Below are positions 7,346 through 15,084 of a DNA stretch of 23,680 nucleotides, one piece after another (position 1 is the stretch's first letter; every line of letters starts with the position of its first letter). The notes below the pieces were generated by a model. It searched no databases. It was not told the origin of the DNA and worked only from the letters and a program-made list of their open reading frames with translations. The translations under genes and the position numbers were made by a program. The DNA is from JAHIQC01 sp964565645 (GTDB lineage Bacteria > Actinomycetota > Coriobacteriia > Anaerosomatales > JAHIQC01), in NCBI GenBank assembly GCA_964565645.1, contig CAZMFQ010000018.1, positions 1-23,680 of the forward strand, in the 5' to 3' direction.

Positions 7346-9976
7346 CTAGCCGGCGCCGAGCATCTCGCGCGCGATCGACAGTGCCTCGTCCACACCTGTG
7401 GAGTCCGAACCGCCGGCCTGGGCCATCTGTGGCTTGCCGCCGCCACCGCCCTTGATCGCAGGGGCGGCTCGCCTGATGATCTCACCCGCATCGAAGCCGG
7501 CTGCCACGGCCTCCTCGCCGCTCGCTGCCAGCAGAAGCGGCTTGCCGGACTCGATGTCGACCGTGGCGATGACGACCGCACCGCCGCCCATCCTGTTGCG
7601 GATGATGTCCGACAGAGCGCGCAGTCCCTTGGCCTTCATGTCGGGGACGCGCGCGACCAGCAGCGGATAGCCCACGTCGACCATGCCAGCAAGGATCTCG
7701 GTCACACCGGACTCCGAGAGGGCGTCGGCCGTACGCTGCTGCTCCGACTCAAGCTGCTTGACCCGTTTGACCAGGGTCGCCGTCCGCTCGGAGATATCGA
7801 ACTTCTGCACCTTGAGCACTGCCGCCGTCTCGAGGATCTCGGCCTCGAGTGAATCCACGTAGTCGAGAGCGTCGAACGACGTCACCGCTTCGATGCGTCG
7901 CAGGTTGGCACCCACGCTGCCCTCACCGACGATCTTGGTCAGGCCGATCTCACTCGTACGCGCGACATGCGTCCCGCCGCAGAGCTCCTTGGAGAAGTTG
8001 CCTACCTCGAGCACCCGCACGAACTCACCGTACTTCTCGCCGAACAGGGCGGTCACGCCGGTCTCCTTGGCCGAGGAGAGAGATGTCTCGTATGCGCGGA
8101 CCGGGTGGTTCTCCATGATCTTGTGATTGACCATCTTCTCGACCTTGGCGAGCTGCTCGGCCGTCGGCGCCTCGAAGTGGGTGAAGTCGAAACGAAGGCG
8201 ATCGGGAGCGACGTGCGAACCGCTCTGGCGCACATGCTCACCCAGGACCATACGCAGAGCCCAGTGGAGCAGATGGGTCGCGGTGTGATTGCGGCGGATC
8301 CGCTCCCGACGCATGACGTCGATGTTCGCCTCGACGACGTCGCCGACCGCAAGCGTTCCAGCCTCCACGACGCCCACGTGCGCAACGACGCCGGAGACAG
8401 GGAGCTTCGTGTCACTCACAGCGAACACCGCACCGGCCGCTGAAGCGATCGTCCCGGTGTCGCCGACCTGCCCACCCTGCTCGCCGTAGAACGGCGTGAC
8501 ATCAAGGACGACCTCTGCGGTCGCTCCTTGGGCGATACTCTGCACGGTCACGCCATCGGACACGATCGCGACGACCGTGGCTGAGACCGAATCGGACTCG
8601 TATCCCACGAAACGAGTGGGGCCGGATACAGCGAGGATCTCGTTGAAGGCTCCGCCGGCCACGTTCCATGACTCGTCCTTGACGGCTGCGCGCGCGCGGT
8701 CCCGCTGCGCCTCCATCTCGACCGAGAACGCCTCGGCGTCATAGGTCATCCCGTGCTCTTCGAGGATCTCCGCTGTGAGTTCCGCCGGGAATCCGTACGT
8801 GTCATGAAGGGCGAATGCCTTGCCCCCGTCGAGCACGATGGAACCAGCATCGCGGAGTGCGGCGATCTCGGTGTCGAGGAACGCGAGTCCCTGTCGAAGC
8901 GTGGCTGCGAAGCGCTGCTCCTCGGCCTCGGTGATCCGAAGGATGAGGTCCCGATGCTCGACGATCTCGGGGTAGGGAACGCCGAAGCGCTCCACGACCG
9001 CCTCGACGAGCGTGTTCATCACCGGCTCGGTCCTGCCGAGGAGCCGGGCGTGACGCACGGCCCTGCGCAGAAGTCGACGCAGTACGTAGCCGCGTCCCTC
9101 GTTCGACGGGAGCACGCCGTCCGCGATCATGAACGTGACAGCGCGCGCATGGTCGGCGAGGATCCTCAGCGAGGTGTCCGGCCTACCGCCGGAACCGTAG
9201 GCCACGCCGGTGAGCTCTTCGGCCACACTCATGAGCGCGCGCAGGTCGTCGGTCTCGAAGTTCGAGTGGACCCCCTGCATGATGGCCGCGACGCGCTCCA
9301 GGCCCATCCCCGTGTCGATGTTCTTCTTGGGAAGCGGCACGAGCGTGCCGTCCTCCTGCCGGTCGAACTGCATGAAGACGAGGTTCCAGTACTCCAGATA
9401 GCGATCGCAATCGCACCCCGGACGACACTCGTCGCTGCCGCAGCCGACCTCGGGGCCCTGATCGTAGTAGAGCTCCGAGCAAGGGCCGCAGGGGCCCGTC
9501 GGCCCGGCCGACCAGAAGTTGTCCTTCGCGCCCATGCGCACGATCCGCTCGGCCGGGATGCCGACCTCGTCGCGCCAGATCGCCTCGGCCTCATCGTCGT
9601 CTTCATAAATGGATATCCAGATGCGCCCGGGATCGAGCCCAAGCACGGCCGTCGAGTACTCCCATGCCCAGGCGCACGCCTCGCTCTTGAAGTAGTCGCC
9701 GAAGCTGAAGTTGCCGAGCATCTCGAAGAAGCTGTGGTGCCGCCCCGTGGTGCCGATGATGTCGATGTCGGTGGTCCGCAGGCACTTCTGGCACGTGGTC
9801 GCCCGCGTGAAGCCGAGGTCCTTCAGGCCCAGGAACACGGGCTTGAACTGCACCATCCCGGCGCTCGTGAACAGCAGCGAAGGATCGTCGGGAATGAGCG
9901 AGGAGCTCGGTTGCCTCCTGCAGCCCTTGCTCTCGAAGAACGAAAGATAGCTCTCTCTGATCTCAGCGGACTTCAC
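7346..9976 (-). CDS. alaS: Alanyl-tRNA synthetase
   Basis: AlaRS charges tRNA-Ala in the cytosol and edits mischarged Ser and Gly. The 876-residue length is normal. The N-terminal class II core starts with the alaS-specific ESYLSFFESKGC and FTSAGMVQFKP. The editing domain shows the zinc motif HTATHLLH (HxxxH) and CGGTHVARTSEIG (CxxxH), and the DHHA1 C-terminal domain ends with GGGGGKPQMAQAGG. A cysteine-rich segment (CGPCSELYYDQGPEVGCGSD and following) lies in the catalytic half, as in many bacterial AlaRS. The GTG start overlaps the upstream permease stop as GTGA and has GAGGAGA 7 bases upstream. Confidence 0.97.
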   Translation of the reverse strand: MKSAEIRESYLSFFESKGCRRQPSSSLIPDDPSLLFTSAGMVQFKPVFLGLKDLGFTRATTCQKCLRTTDIDIIGTTGRHHSFFEMLGNFSFGDYFKSEACAWAWEYSTAVLGLDPGRIWISIYEDDDEAEAIWRDEVGIPAERIVRMGAKDNFWSAGPTGPCGPCSELYYDQGPEVGCGSDECRPGCDCDRYLEYWNLVFMQFDRQEDGTLVPLPKKNIDTGMGLERVAAIMQGVHSNFETDDLRALMSVAEELTGVAYGSGGRPDTSLRILADHARAVTFMIADGVLPSNEGRGYVLRRLLRRAVRHARLLGRTEPVMNTLVEAVVERFGVPYPEIVEHRDLILRITEAEEQRFAATLRQGLAFLDTEIAALRDAGSIVLDGGKAFALHDTYGFPAELTAEILEEHGMTYDAEAFSVEMEAQRDRARAAVKDESWNVAGGAFNEILAVSGPTRFVGYESDSVSATVVAIVSDGVTVQSIAQGATAEVVLDVTPFYGEQGGQVGDTGTIASAAGAVFAVSDTKLPVSGVVAHVGVVEAGTLAVGDVVEANIDVMRRERIRRNHTATHLLHWALRMVLGEHVRQSGSHVAPDRLRFDFTHFEAPTAEQLAKVEKMVNHKIMENHPVRAYETSLSSAKETGVTALFGEKYGEFVRVLEVGNFSKELCGGTHVARTSEIGLTKIVGEGSVGANLRRIEAVTSFDALDYVDSLEAEILETAAVLKVQKFDISERTATLVKRVKQLESEQQRTADALSESGVTEILAGMVDVGYPLLVARVPDMKAKGLRALSDIIRNRMGGGAVVIATVDIESGKPLLLAASGEEAVAAGFDAGEIIRRAAPAIKGGGGGKPQMAQAGGSDSTGVDEALSIAREMLGAG

Positions 9977-11169
9977 GCGTCTGTCTCCTCGTTCTTGGCG
10001 TCGATGCCGACGTTCTTGGTCTCCTCGGCCTCATCGGTTCCCGCCTCGTCATCAGCGGGCTTGCTTCTGAACAACACGCCGTCTTCTGTGCCGAGGACCT
10101 TGTCCGTGTGCTTCTCGTAGTAGTAGACGAACAGGCCCTTGATGATAGCGGCCACGGGAATCGCGAGGATCAGCCCAAGGAAGCCGAAGAGCGTGCCGCC
10201 GACGAGCAGCGAGAATATCACGAGGAGCGGATGCAGGTCGACCTGCTCCGACATGACGCGCGGTGTTATGAATATGTCCGTGAGCTGCTGCGCGCCAAGA
10301 ACCACGGCGATCGCGAGCAGACCTGTCAGAGGCGAGATGAACAGGCCCACGACGGCGGCGGAGAGACCGCCGATGAACGGCCCGACGTACGGCACGACGT
10401 TCAGCAGTCCGGTGACAAGGCCGAGCACGAGAGCGTAGGGAACGCCGACCAGCGCAAGGCCCAACCACACGAGCACGCCCGTGACGGCAGAGACGATGAT
10501 CTGGCCCCGGATGTAGCCACCCAATACGCGAAGCACTGTCTCCGCGATCATGTCCGCCTCACCGCGCCGGTGCTCCCCCACCAGCTGCATGACCTCTGCC
10601 CGGACCTTGGGCATGTCCTTGAGCGCCCAGAACCCGATGACCAGTGCCAGGACCAGGTCGACGACCAGGGTCGCGGCCGACTGACCAGCACTGAGGACGC
10701 CGCCCGCGACCGAGGATGCGATCGCGCCAAGTCGTGAAGTGATCGCCTTGGCCGCGTCAACGAGCGCCGAACGCACCCACTCGGGCAACACGATGCTCTC
10801 GGCCTGACCCTGTACTCCCGTCCACCAGGCCTCGGCGAGACGGTAGTAACGGGGCAGATCCGAGGAGAACTGCTGGAGCTGGGCGATGACGGCGGGGACG
10901 ACGAACGTGCTGAAGACGGAGATCACCGCGAACATGAGCAGGTAGCACACGAGTACGGCCCAGACCCGCCGCATGCCGCGCGCCTCCATGGCGTTCACGG
11001 GCCACCGCAACATCAGGAAGAGGACTCCGCCCATCATGAAGGGGACCAGGGCGGGCGCAACCAGCTTGAGCAGCCAGAAGACACCGCCCGCGACGATGAG
11101 CCAGCCTATGGTCGCCCATGCGATGATGGCGGCTTGAGCCACTCTGTCTCTGCGGCGGTCGGCGCTCAC
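9973..11169 (-). CDS. AI-2E/PerM-family membrane transporter
   Basis: The 398-residue protein has about eight membrane segments in the AI-2E (formerly UPF0118) pattern. Two N-terminal helices are followed by a helix reaching VVPAVIAQLQQF, a long soluble segment with coiled character (about 105-210), the conserved block GYIRGQIIVSAVTGVLVWLG, and NVVPYVGPFIGG. It ends with a charged cytoplasmic tail of Asp, Glu, Lys and Ala. Family roles include autoinducer-2 export and Na+/H+ antiport, so the substrate cannot be read from sequence. The GTG at 11169 lies 4 bases after the sigma-factor stop. Because it follows a stress-type sigma gene, it may be co-transcribed with the stress regulators. Confidence 0.88.
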   Translation of the reverse strand: MSADRRRDRVAQAAIIAWATIGWLIVAGGVFWLLKLVAPALVPFMMGGVLFLMLRWPVNAMEARGMRRVWAVLVCYLLMFAVISVFSTFVVPAVIAQLQQFSSDLPRYYRLAEAWWTGVQGQAESIVLPEWVRSALVDAAKAITSRLGAIASSVAGGVLSAGQSAATLVVDLVLALVIGFWALKDMPKVRAEVMQLVGEHRRGEADMIAETVLRVLGGYIRGQIIVSAVTGVLVWLGLALVGVPYALVLGLVTGLLNVVPYVGPFIGGLSAAVVGLFISPLTGLLAIAVVLGAQQLTDIFITPRVMSEQVDLHPLLVIFSLLVGGTLFGFLGLILAIPVAAIIKGLFVYYYEKHTDKVLGTEDGVLFRSKPADDEAGTDEAEETKNVGIDAKNEETDA

Positions 11170-11173
11170 AGGC

Positions 11174-11965
11174 CTACGGCTCCCTCACGATGTTCTCGCG
11201 CAGCACCCTGAGTGTGCGTCGCAGAAGACGCGAGACCTGCATCTGTGAGATCTCGAGCTGCTTTGCGATCTCAGTCTGCGTGAGCCCTTCGAAGAAGCGC
11301 AGGTACAGTACCTTCTGCTCCTGTGGCGTGAGTTTCTGCAAGGCCTCTGCCAGTGTCGCCCGGTCGTCGACCACGGCCATCAGCTGATCGTCCTTACCGA
11401 TGTACTCGAGGATGCTGAACGAGTCGGAGCCGTCTCCCCCACGGTCGCTTTCGAGCGATACGAAGTTGTAGGCCTCACTCGTCTCCATGGCCTCGAGCAC
11501 GTCCTCGGACGTCACGCCCAGATACTCGGCGATCTCGGGGATCGACGGGGAACGCTGGAGGCGCTGGGTGAGAGCGTCGATGGCCTGATTCACCTTGAAC
11601 GACAACTCCTGCAACCTGCGTGGGACCTTGATAGCCCAGCCCTTGTCGCGGAAGTATCGTTTGAGTTCACCGACGATGGTGGGCGTCGCGTAGGTGGTGA
11701 ACTCCACCTGGCGATCGATGTCGAATCGGTCGATCGCCTTGATCAGACCGATGGTACCCACCTGGACGAGGTCATCGATCGGCTCGCCCCGATTGCGGAA
11801 CCGGCTCGCAAGGTACTTGACGAGGTTCAGATACATGGTGATCAACTCGTCGCGAGCAGCTTCATCACCCTCGAGGCGGTACGCGCGGAACAACTCCCGG
11901 GTCAACTGCTTGTCCCAGGTCAGTCTCCGAGAGTTCTGCTTCTGCGGGCGCCTAGCTATCGGCAT
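11174..11965 (-). CDS. RNA polymerase sigma factor, SigB/SigF/SigG family
   Basis: The 263-residue protein is a group 3 sigma-70 factor with regions 2, 3 and 4. Region 2 shows YLNLVKYLASRFRNRGEPID, DLVQVGTIGLIKAIDRFD and EFTTYATPTIVGELKRYFRD. Region 3 begins KVPRRLQELSFKVNQA. Region 4 has the helix-turn-helix LTQTEIAKQLEISQMQVSRL. A longer frame reaches 12268, but its first 101 residues are Arg/Ser-rich shadow translation of the upstream gene. The ATG at 11965 has GGTGGAG 7 bases upstream and overlaps the RsbW-like gene by 14 bases, which suggests coupled synthesis of the anti-sigma and sigma proteins. SigB and SigF family members drive general stress or developmental regulons. Confidence 0.93.
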   Translation of the reverse strand: MPIARRPQKQNSRRLTWDKQLTRELFRAYRLEGDEAARDELITMYLNLVKYLASRFRNRGEPIDDLVQVGTIGLIKAIDRFDIDRQVEFTTYATPTIVGELKRYFRDKGWAIKVPRRLQELSFKVNQAIDALTQRLQRSPSIPEIAEYLGVTSEDVLEAMETSEAYNFVSLESDRGGDGSDSFSILEYIGKDDQLMAVVDDRATLAEALQKLTPQEQKVLYLRFFEGLTQTEIAKQLEISQMQVSRLLRRTLRVLRENIVREP

Positions 11966-12371
11966 CTTCGGACTCCACCGAGTCGTCGACCGGCGGTAGG
12001 TTCTTGACCAGGGTGAGATGCGGGCCCCGTTCGTCGCTCGACATCTCGAACCGATCGCAGACCGATTGCAGGATGAACGTCGCGTACGCCGCACGCCGCT
12101 CGCCGTCCTCATCGGCGACGCGGGACGCGTCACCAAGCCCCACCCTGATGACGAACGAGTCCTCGGACAGCGTGAAATCCAGGCGGATCTCGTCACTGGC
12201 GTCCGTGTGGTCGACGGCGTACACGAACGCCTCCTCGGCGGCCATACGCACATCGTCGACCTCGTCATAGGTCATGCCGGAGCGGCTCACGAGTGCCGAG
12301 GCTGTCATCCTCACCGTCTTGGCATACTCGGGCCTGGCTGGCACGCTCAGGCCGATATTGTCTGTGGACAT
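11952..12371 (-). CDS. RsbW/SpoIIAB-like anti-sigma protein with a degenerate ATP site
   Basis: The 139-residue protein is the size of RsbW/SpoIIAB and lies directly upstream of its likely sigma partner. Its layout matches the HATPase_c_2 fold: VDDVRMAAEEAFVYAVDH aligns with the N-box helix, and a second segment, DEDGERRAAYATFILQSVCD, aligns with the G2 region. The N-box asparagine that holds Mg-ATP is replaced by Tyr51, the G1 Asp-x-Gly is poorly kept (VGLGD), and the GxGL/F element is replaced by AYATF. It may therefore bind sigma without normal kinase activity. The longer frame to 12770 is rejected because the ATG at 12371 has GGAGGA at ideal distance and begins the homologous region. The C-terminus is acidic. 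Confidence 0.8.
   Translation of the reverse strand: MSTDNIGLSVPARPEYAKTVRMTASALVSRSGMTYDEVDDVRMAAEEAFVYAVDHTDASDEIRLDFTLSEDSFVIRVGLGDASRVADEDGERRAAYATFILQSVCDRFEMSSDERGPHLTLVKNLPPVDDSVESEDADS
11973..11979 (-). promoter_or_regulatory. Ribosome binding site of the sigma-factor gene
   Basis: The minus strand reads GGTGGAG here, 7 bases before the ATG at 11965. It decides against the longer open frame and places the sigma start inside the end of the RsbW-like gene. Confidence 0.7.
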
Positions 12372-12375
12372 GCGC

Positions 12376-12381
12376 TCCTCC
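12376..12381 (-). promoter_or_regulatory. Ribosome binding site of the RsbW-like gene
   Basis: The minus strand reads GGAGGA, 4 bases before the ATG at 12371. It selects the 139-residue start over the much longer upstream frame, which overlaps the DUF948-like gene. Confidence 0.75.
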
Positions 12382-12400
12382 GTGAAATCGCTTGTGGATC

Positions 12401-12748
12401 CTATGCGTTCTTCCGGGACTTTCGCCACGCCGAGACCACCCCGCGCACCCCGGTTCCAACAGCCTCCAACGGCGCGTTGACCACATCGTGGACCGCGCTC
12501 GTCGTCGAACTCACACGGTCGCTGACCTCCTCGAACTGGGTCACGATCCCGTCTATCCTGAGCAACTCGGCGTTGATCGCGTCCACAGTGACATCCGCCT
12601 TCTCCAGCAACGGCACGAGGCGTTCTCGCGTGTCGTCGGCGAACCGGCGCGTCGAACCAGCCGCTCGGGCGAGTTCGACGGCCGCATAGACGCCCGCGCC
12701 GCATGCCGCTATGGCGAAGATCACCAGGATGAGTCGAAGTGTGTCCAC
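12401..12748 (-). CDS. DUF948-like membrane protein
   Basis: From the GTG at 12748 this encodes 115 residues: an N-terminal transmembrane helix (LRLILVIFAIAACGAGVYAA), then an amphipathic, coiled-coil-like region of about 65 residues (LVPLLEKADVTVDAINAELL, VTQFEEVSDRVSSTTSAVHD), then a basic tail ending SAWRKSRKNA. This matches the DUF948 pattern, a family that includes the Bacillus general-stress protein YtxG. The ATG at 12826 would add a Cys- and His-containing leader with no hydrophobic logic, so the later GTG with GGAAAG upstream is preferred. It lies 29 bases before the RsbW-like gene, which fits a stress-response unit. Function is unknown. Confidence 0.7.
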   Translation of the reverse strand: MDTLRLILVIFAIAACGAGVYAAVELARAAGSTRRFADDTRERLVPLLEKADVTVDAINAELLRIDGIVTQFEEVSDRVSSTTSAVHDVVNAPLEAVGTGVRGVVSAWRKSRKNA

Positions 12749-12792
12749 GGTCTGCTTTCCAAAGCCCCAACAGGGGTCGATCGACGACCTCA

Positions 12793-12798
12793 AGTGTA
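12793..12798 (-). promoter_or_regulatory. Possible -10 element ahead of the DUF948/rsbW/sigma genes
   Basis: The minus strand has TACACT 44 bases before the GTG at 12748, the same hexamer used by two better promoters in this window. No good -35 is visible at 16-18 bases. The 87-base gap after rarA is the largest gap in this part of the run, which makes a promoter here reasonable. Confidence 0.35.
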
Positions 12799-12835
12799 GC
12801 AGAGCCGAGGAGCCGCCATGCCGCATCCCGCGAGG

Positions 12836-14173
12836 TCAGCGGTCGTCCCCGGCGGTGCCCGCCTGCGTGGGCGGATCGTCGGGCCCGGCGTCGCGCACCC
12901 GCGAGCGCGACGATTCCCAGCCACGGTCCGTAGGCCTGAAGAAGGTTCCCGGCTCGAGTCCCTCAGGCAGATAGCGCTGGGAGACCCAGCCGCCGGCATG
13001 ATCATGAGGGTACAGATAGGGACCGTACGCGTCCGATCCTGGCCGGTGACGGTCGCGCAGGTGACTCGGGACAAGACGCGCCGGACCGTTGCGGACATCA
13101 TCGAGCGCCGCGTCGATCGCCAGATAGGATGCGTTCGACTTGGGAGCGAGCGCCATGTAGATGGCAGCCTGCGCGAGGTTGATCCGGCACTCCGGCCAGC
13201 CTATCGACTCCGCCGCCTTGAAGGCCGCGTGAGCCACGAGGACCGCGCGCGGGTCGGCGTTCCCGATGTCCTCGGCCGCCAGTATCATGATCCGCCGCGC
13301 GATGAACTTCGGGTCCTCTCCCCCGTGGACCATGCGGGCGAGCCAGTACACGGCAGCATCGGGATCGCCTCCGCGCATGGACTTGATGAACGCACTGGCG
13401 ACATCGTAGTGCGAGTCCCCCTGCTTGTCGTAGGCAAGCACTCTCGTGTGGGTGGCACCCGCCACATCGTCGAGGGTGACACGCGGCTCATCGGCGTACT
13501 CGACCGCCTGCGCCGCGAGTTCAAGGGTAGTCAGCGCAACGCGCGCGTCTCCGCCCGATGTCCTCACGATCGCGTCGAGCGCCTCGTCATCGAGCGCGAC
13601 ACCGCCCCCGAGCCCGCGCGGGTCCGTGAGGGCGCGGATGAGAATGGCGCGAACGGCGTCATCACTGAGCGGGCCGAGTTCGACGACCCTCGAACGGCTG
13701 ATGAGCGGGGCGTTGACCTCGAAGAACGGGTTCTCGGTCGTTGCCCCGATGAGGACCACGAGCCGGTCTTCGACCGCGTGCAACAACGCGTCCTGCTGGG
13801 ACTTGCTGAACCGGTGGATCTCATCGACGAACAGGATGGTCTTCTGCCCTGAGAACGCGAGTCGGTCGCGCGCCGCTTCGATGGCCTTGCGTATGTCGGC
13901 GACTCCCGACGTGACCGCCGAGACCTCGGTGAACGCGGACTCGGTCGCATTGGCTATGATGCGGGCGAGGGAGGTCTTTCCCGTGCCCGCGGGGCCGAAC
14001 AGGATGACGCTCGAGATGCGGTCCTGATCGATGGCCGCACGGAGCGGGGTGCCGATTCCCACGACATCGGACTGGCCGACGAACTCGTCGATGGTCCTCG
14101 GCCGCATGCGCGCGGCGAGCGGAGCCCCTTTGCTGATCGCCTCGTCGGCCGAATCGTCGAACAGCGTGGTCAC
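12836..14173 (-). CDS. rarA: Replication-associated recombination protein RarA (MgsA)
   Basis: RarA is a clamp-loader-like AAA+ ATPase that acts at stalled replication forks. The 445-residue protein has the usual length. It shows Walker A GPAGTGKTS with the preceding SSVILF strand, Walker B ILFVDEIHRFSKSQQDALL, sensor 1 GATTENPFFEVN, arginine-finger region LISRSRVVEL, and sensor 2 SGGDARVALTTLEL. The C-terminal tetramerisation domain carries HYDVASAFIKSMRGGDPDAA, AAEDIGNADP and PHDHAGGWVSQRYLP. The start is GTG at 14173 with little Shine-Dalgarno signal, 6 bases after the thioredoxin-like gene, so coupling is likely. rarA upstream of alaS is a known actinobacterial arrangement. Confidence 0.95.
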   Translation of the reverse strand: MTTLFDDSADEAISKGAPLAARMRPRTIDEFVGQSDVVGIGTPLRAAIDQDRISSVILFGPAGTGKTSLARIIANATESAFTEVSAVTSGVADIRKAIEAARDRLAFSGQKTILFVDEIHRFSKSQQDALLHAVEDRLVVLIGATTENPFFEVNAPLISRSRVVELGPLSDDAVRAILIRALTDPRGLGGGVALDDEALDAIVRTSGGDARVALTTLELAAQAVEYADEPRVTLDDVAGATHTRVLAYDKQGDSHYDVASAFIKSMRGGDPDAAVYWLARMVHGGEDPKFIARRIMILAAEDIGNADPRAVLVAHAAFKAAESIGWPECRINLAQAAIYMALAPKSNASYLAIDAALDDVRNGPARLVPSHLRDRHRPGSDAYGPYLYPHDHAGGWVSQRYLPEGLEPGTFFRPTDRGWESSRSRVRDAGPDDPPTQAGTAGDDR

Positions 14174-14179
14174 AGCGGG

Positions 14180-14803
14180 CTACTCGGTCGCCCTGAGGAC
14201 CTCACGCTCGATGAGTGCGGAGTCGACGTAGCCGCGAACTCGGTGCGTGATATATCCGTCCGAGTTCACGAACACGAGATACGGCGTGAACTTGATGTTC
14301 AGGTAGTCACTACCAAGGAGCCGCGCGACCTTCTTTGCGGTCGGGTCGTTCTCCATGCCCGCCTTGATCTCGATCGTGCCGTCCTGATCGGAGGTGACGT
14401 ACTTGCCGACGTCGAACGTCACCAGGCTGATCAACCCACGATAGTCGCCCATGACGGCGTCGATGGCCTCAGCCTGATCGTCGTTCGTCTTCTGCGTCGG
14501 ATCGCCGAAGAAGATCAACATCGGCTGCGCCGCTTCCAGACGCTGCTTGATCGCGTCCGGCAGGACGTCCTCATCGGTCGGGAAGGCGACGAACTTCTGC
14601 TCCTCGAGAGGCGAGATTGTGTCTGACGCCTCGCTGGAAAGATCGCTGGAGACCTGGCTCACAGATGACGCGGGCGTGGTCGTGCCTGCGATCGAGGGAG
14701 ACGGCGATGCGTCCCCTGCCCCGGTGTCTCCTCCCCCGCCACCACATCCGGCGAGCGAGAGCACCATCATGACTGCGACTGCTACTACGACTGTTCTGCG
14801 CAT
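14180..14803 (-). CDS. Lipoprotein with a thioredoxin-like fold lacking CxxC
   Basis: The 207-residue protein starts with a lipoprotein signal peptide (basic MRRT, hydrophobic core, lipobox LAGC with Cys20), then a Gly run and a Ser/Thr/Pro linker to about residue 65. The remaining 140 residues resemble thioredoxin: a PMLIFFGDP strand, an LVTFDVGKY strand, the cis-proline segment KFTPYLVFVNSDG, and a final THRVRGYVD strand and helix. The CxxC site after the first strand is replaced by GDPTQKTN, so a disulfide redox role is unlikely. It should be tethered outside the membrane. The ATG at 14803 has GGAGG 7 bases upstream. Its mRNA may start at the promoter of the upstream 6S-like RNA. Confidence 0.8.
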   Translation of the reverse strand: MRRTVVVAVAVMMVLSLAGCGGGGGDTGAGDASPSPSIAGTTTPASSVSQVSSDLSSEASDTISPLEEQKFVAFPTDEDVLPDAIKQRLEAAQPMLIFFGDPTQKTNDDQAEAIDAVMGDYRGLISLVTFDVGKYVTSDQDGTIEIKAGMENDPTAKKVARLLGSDYLNIKFTPYLVFVNSDGYITHRVRGYVDSALIEREVLRATE

Positions 14804-14832
14804 TCTGCTTCCTCCGGGCCGCTACGGTGAAC

Positions 14833-15013
14833 GACCCCGCCTTGCCGTGGACCGACGCGGTGGACCTGCTTCTCAGCAGGTGGGTGCCCGCACCGATGAC
14901 TTCCAGCTTCCTCTTCGCGGAGGATACCTGTCCGCCCCGGAATGATAGAGCTCCCGTAGTGAAAGTGTTGGTTCACCCGCTTTAGTGTCGGCACCACGCA
15001 CAAGGCGAAGCCC
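14833..15013 (-). ncRNA. ssrS: Probable 6S RNA (RNA polymerase regulator)
   Basis: A ~180-base RNA is predicted downstream of a good promoter in an otherwise non-coding gap. Its ends pair: CTTCGCCTTG (15001-15010) with CAAGGCGGGG (14835-14844), then GTGCCGAC with GTCGG(TC)CAC. Inside are segments I associate with Gram-positive 6S RNA: GAACCAACACTTTCACTACG followed by GGGAG on the 5' side, a small hairpin ACCTGCT-GAGA-AGCAGGT preceded by GCACCC on the 3' side, and an apical stem TCCTC/GAGGA. A long closing helix, a large central loop and a short 3'-side hairpin fit the 6S layout, which mimics an open promoter and binds sigma-70 RNA polymerase. The alternative is a structured leader of the lipoprotein gene. 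The family match is from memory. Confidence 0.62.
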
Positions 15014-15019
15014 GACTAA

Positions 15020-15048
15020 AGTGTACCCCGCCACGATTCAGGCCACAA
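15020..15048 (-). promoter_or_regulatory. Promoter of the 6S-like RNA and perhaps the lipoprotein gene
   Basis: On the minus strand, TTGTGG (15043-15048) and TACACT (15020-15025) are separated by exactly 17 bases. This predicts a start near 15013, just before the closing stem of the 6S-like RNA. Confidence 0.65.
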
Positions 15049-15084
15049 TCCGCGGGCCGACGGCGCACCGAGCTCCTGCTCAGG

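Noticed and set aside
12768..12792. Palindromic GGTCGATCGAC-like sequence near the sigma-unit promoter as an operator
   Set aside because: It is short and of a kind frequent in GC-rich DNA, and no regulator or second copy supports it.
14785..15003. 72-residue minus-strand open frame over the 6S-like region
   Set aside because: Its composition (Arg, Gly, His, Pro) looks random, it has no ribosome site and it overlaps the structured RNA and the lipoprotein start.
14833..15013. TPP, c-di-AMP or T-box leader instead of 6S RNA
   Set aside because: CTGAGA and GCGGGTGAACC fragments are present, but the second TPP motif, the c-di-AMP CCGAACCCGACAGC-type core and the T-box GGTGGNACCGCG-type sequence are all missing.
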